A stretch of 32,444 nt of DNA, from NCBI GenBank assembly GCA_018818125.1, contig JAHISQ010000125.1:1-32444 (forward strand). The letters are read 5' to 3'. The notes beneath the pieces were generated by a model that saw only the letters and a program-made list of their open reading frames with translations, searched no databases and was not told the DNA's origin. This stretch comes from Candidatus Rifleibacteriota bacterium. Lineage in GTDB: Bacteria > Muiribacteriota > Ozemobacteria > Ozemobacterales > Ozemobacteraceae. The position numbers and the translations under genes are program-made. This document shows positions 32,371 through 32,444 of the stretch, piece by piece (position 1 is the stretch's first letter; each line of letters begins with the position of its first letter).

Positions 32371-32444
32371 TGGCCATGGATGGCCTTATGCCAAAGTGCA
32401 TGAGGATACAAGCGCTTTGGCGAAGCCATGGATGGCGCCATGCC
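32371..32444. repeat. Pair of GCCATGGATGGC intergenic repeats flanking a hairpin
   Basis: GCCATGGATGGC-x3-ATGCC occurs at 32373-32392 and again at 32425-32444, where the window ends. Each is itself an inverted repeat (GCCAT/ATGGC). Between them CCAAAGTGC and GCGCTTTGG pair (one G:T). A related GCCACGCCAGGATGGC lies near 32261. The interval 32098-32444 holds a promoter, a terminator and these repeats; I see no gene in it. Confidence 0.5.

Noticed and set aside
1..32444. CRISPR array, prophage or insertion sequence
   Set aside because: No regularly spaced repeats, cas genes, transposase, integrase or phage structural genes were seen; the only repeats are short palindromes.

Overview
The window is about 32.4 kb of ordinary-looking, densely coded chromosome from a Gram-negative-type bacterium with intermediate GC. 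It contains secretion signals, outward-facing sensor domains, a type IV pilus ATPase and a chemoreceptor. No transposase, integrase, phage module or CRISPR array was seen. The species cannot be fixed from sequence alone. The mix (paired LipS-type radical SAM proteins instead of a classical lipoyl synthase, a bacterial microcompartment fragment, pyruvate phosphate dikinase, very large multi-domain cyclases) suggests an under-studied, possibly fermentative lineage outside the model proteobacteria. A candidate phylum such as Riflebacteria is only a guess.

Layout. 1-3.3 kb, mostly minus strand: the 5' end of a tRNA (probably tRNA-Pro), a cyclic-nucleotide-binding protein, and a two-gene operon of a nitrilase-family amidohydrolase and a class III CoA-transferase. 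3.3-5.4 kb, plus strand: glucose-6-phosphate isomerase and a small disordered protein with a strong terminator. 5.4-5.7 kb: gene-free DNA with large nested hairpins. 5.7-7.9 kb: a compact microcompartment operon of two EutN/CcmL vertex proteins and an unusual deoxyribose-phosphate aldolase fusion. 7.9-10.3 kb, minus strand: an envelope operon (anchored protein, duplicated four-helix membrane protein, FecR-like secreted protein) followed by two overlapping micro-ORFs. 10.4-19.98 kb, plus strand: a response regulator, then a tight run of ppdK, nusB, an MCP-PilZ fusion, pilB and two radical SAM genes resembling lipS1/lipS2. 20.1-20.8 kb, minus strand: a third, small radical SAM protein. 20.9-29.7 kb, plus strand: a DUF3147-like membrane protein and the overlapping set tldD-tldE-cyclase A-cyclase B. 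29.8-32.1 kb, minus strand: DUF1963-like, DUF1287-like, SnoaL-like and bacteriohemerythrin genes. 32.2-32.44 kb: a terminator and palindromic intergenic repeats.

The most interesting part is the pair of adjacent, overlapping, same-architecture class III nucleotide cyclases at 23.9-29.7 kb. Cyclase A keeps both metal-binding aspartates but has lost the transition-state Asn and Arg. Cyclase B has lost both aspartates but keeps Asn and Arg. Together they could form one complete active site, with the same division of labour as the C1/C2 domains of animal membrane adenylyl cyclases. They are coupled by overlaps to a TldD/TldE protease pair. A cyclic-nucleotide-binding protein with an intact phosphate-binding cassette lies elsewhere in the window. 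The second notable item is the aldolase fusion: an encapsulation-peptide-like N-terminus, a flavoprotein-like domain, two cysteine clusters and a complete DERA domain, next to two vertex genes but with no shell hexamer gene in view.
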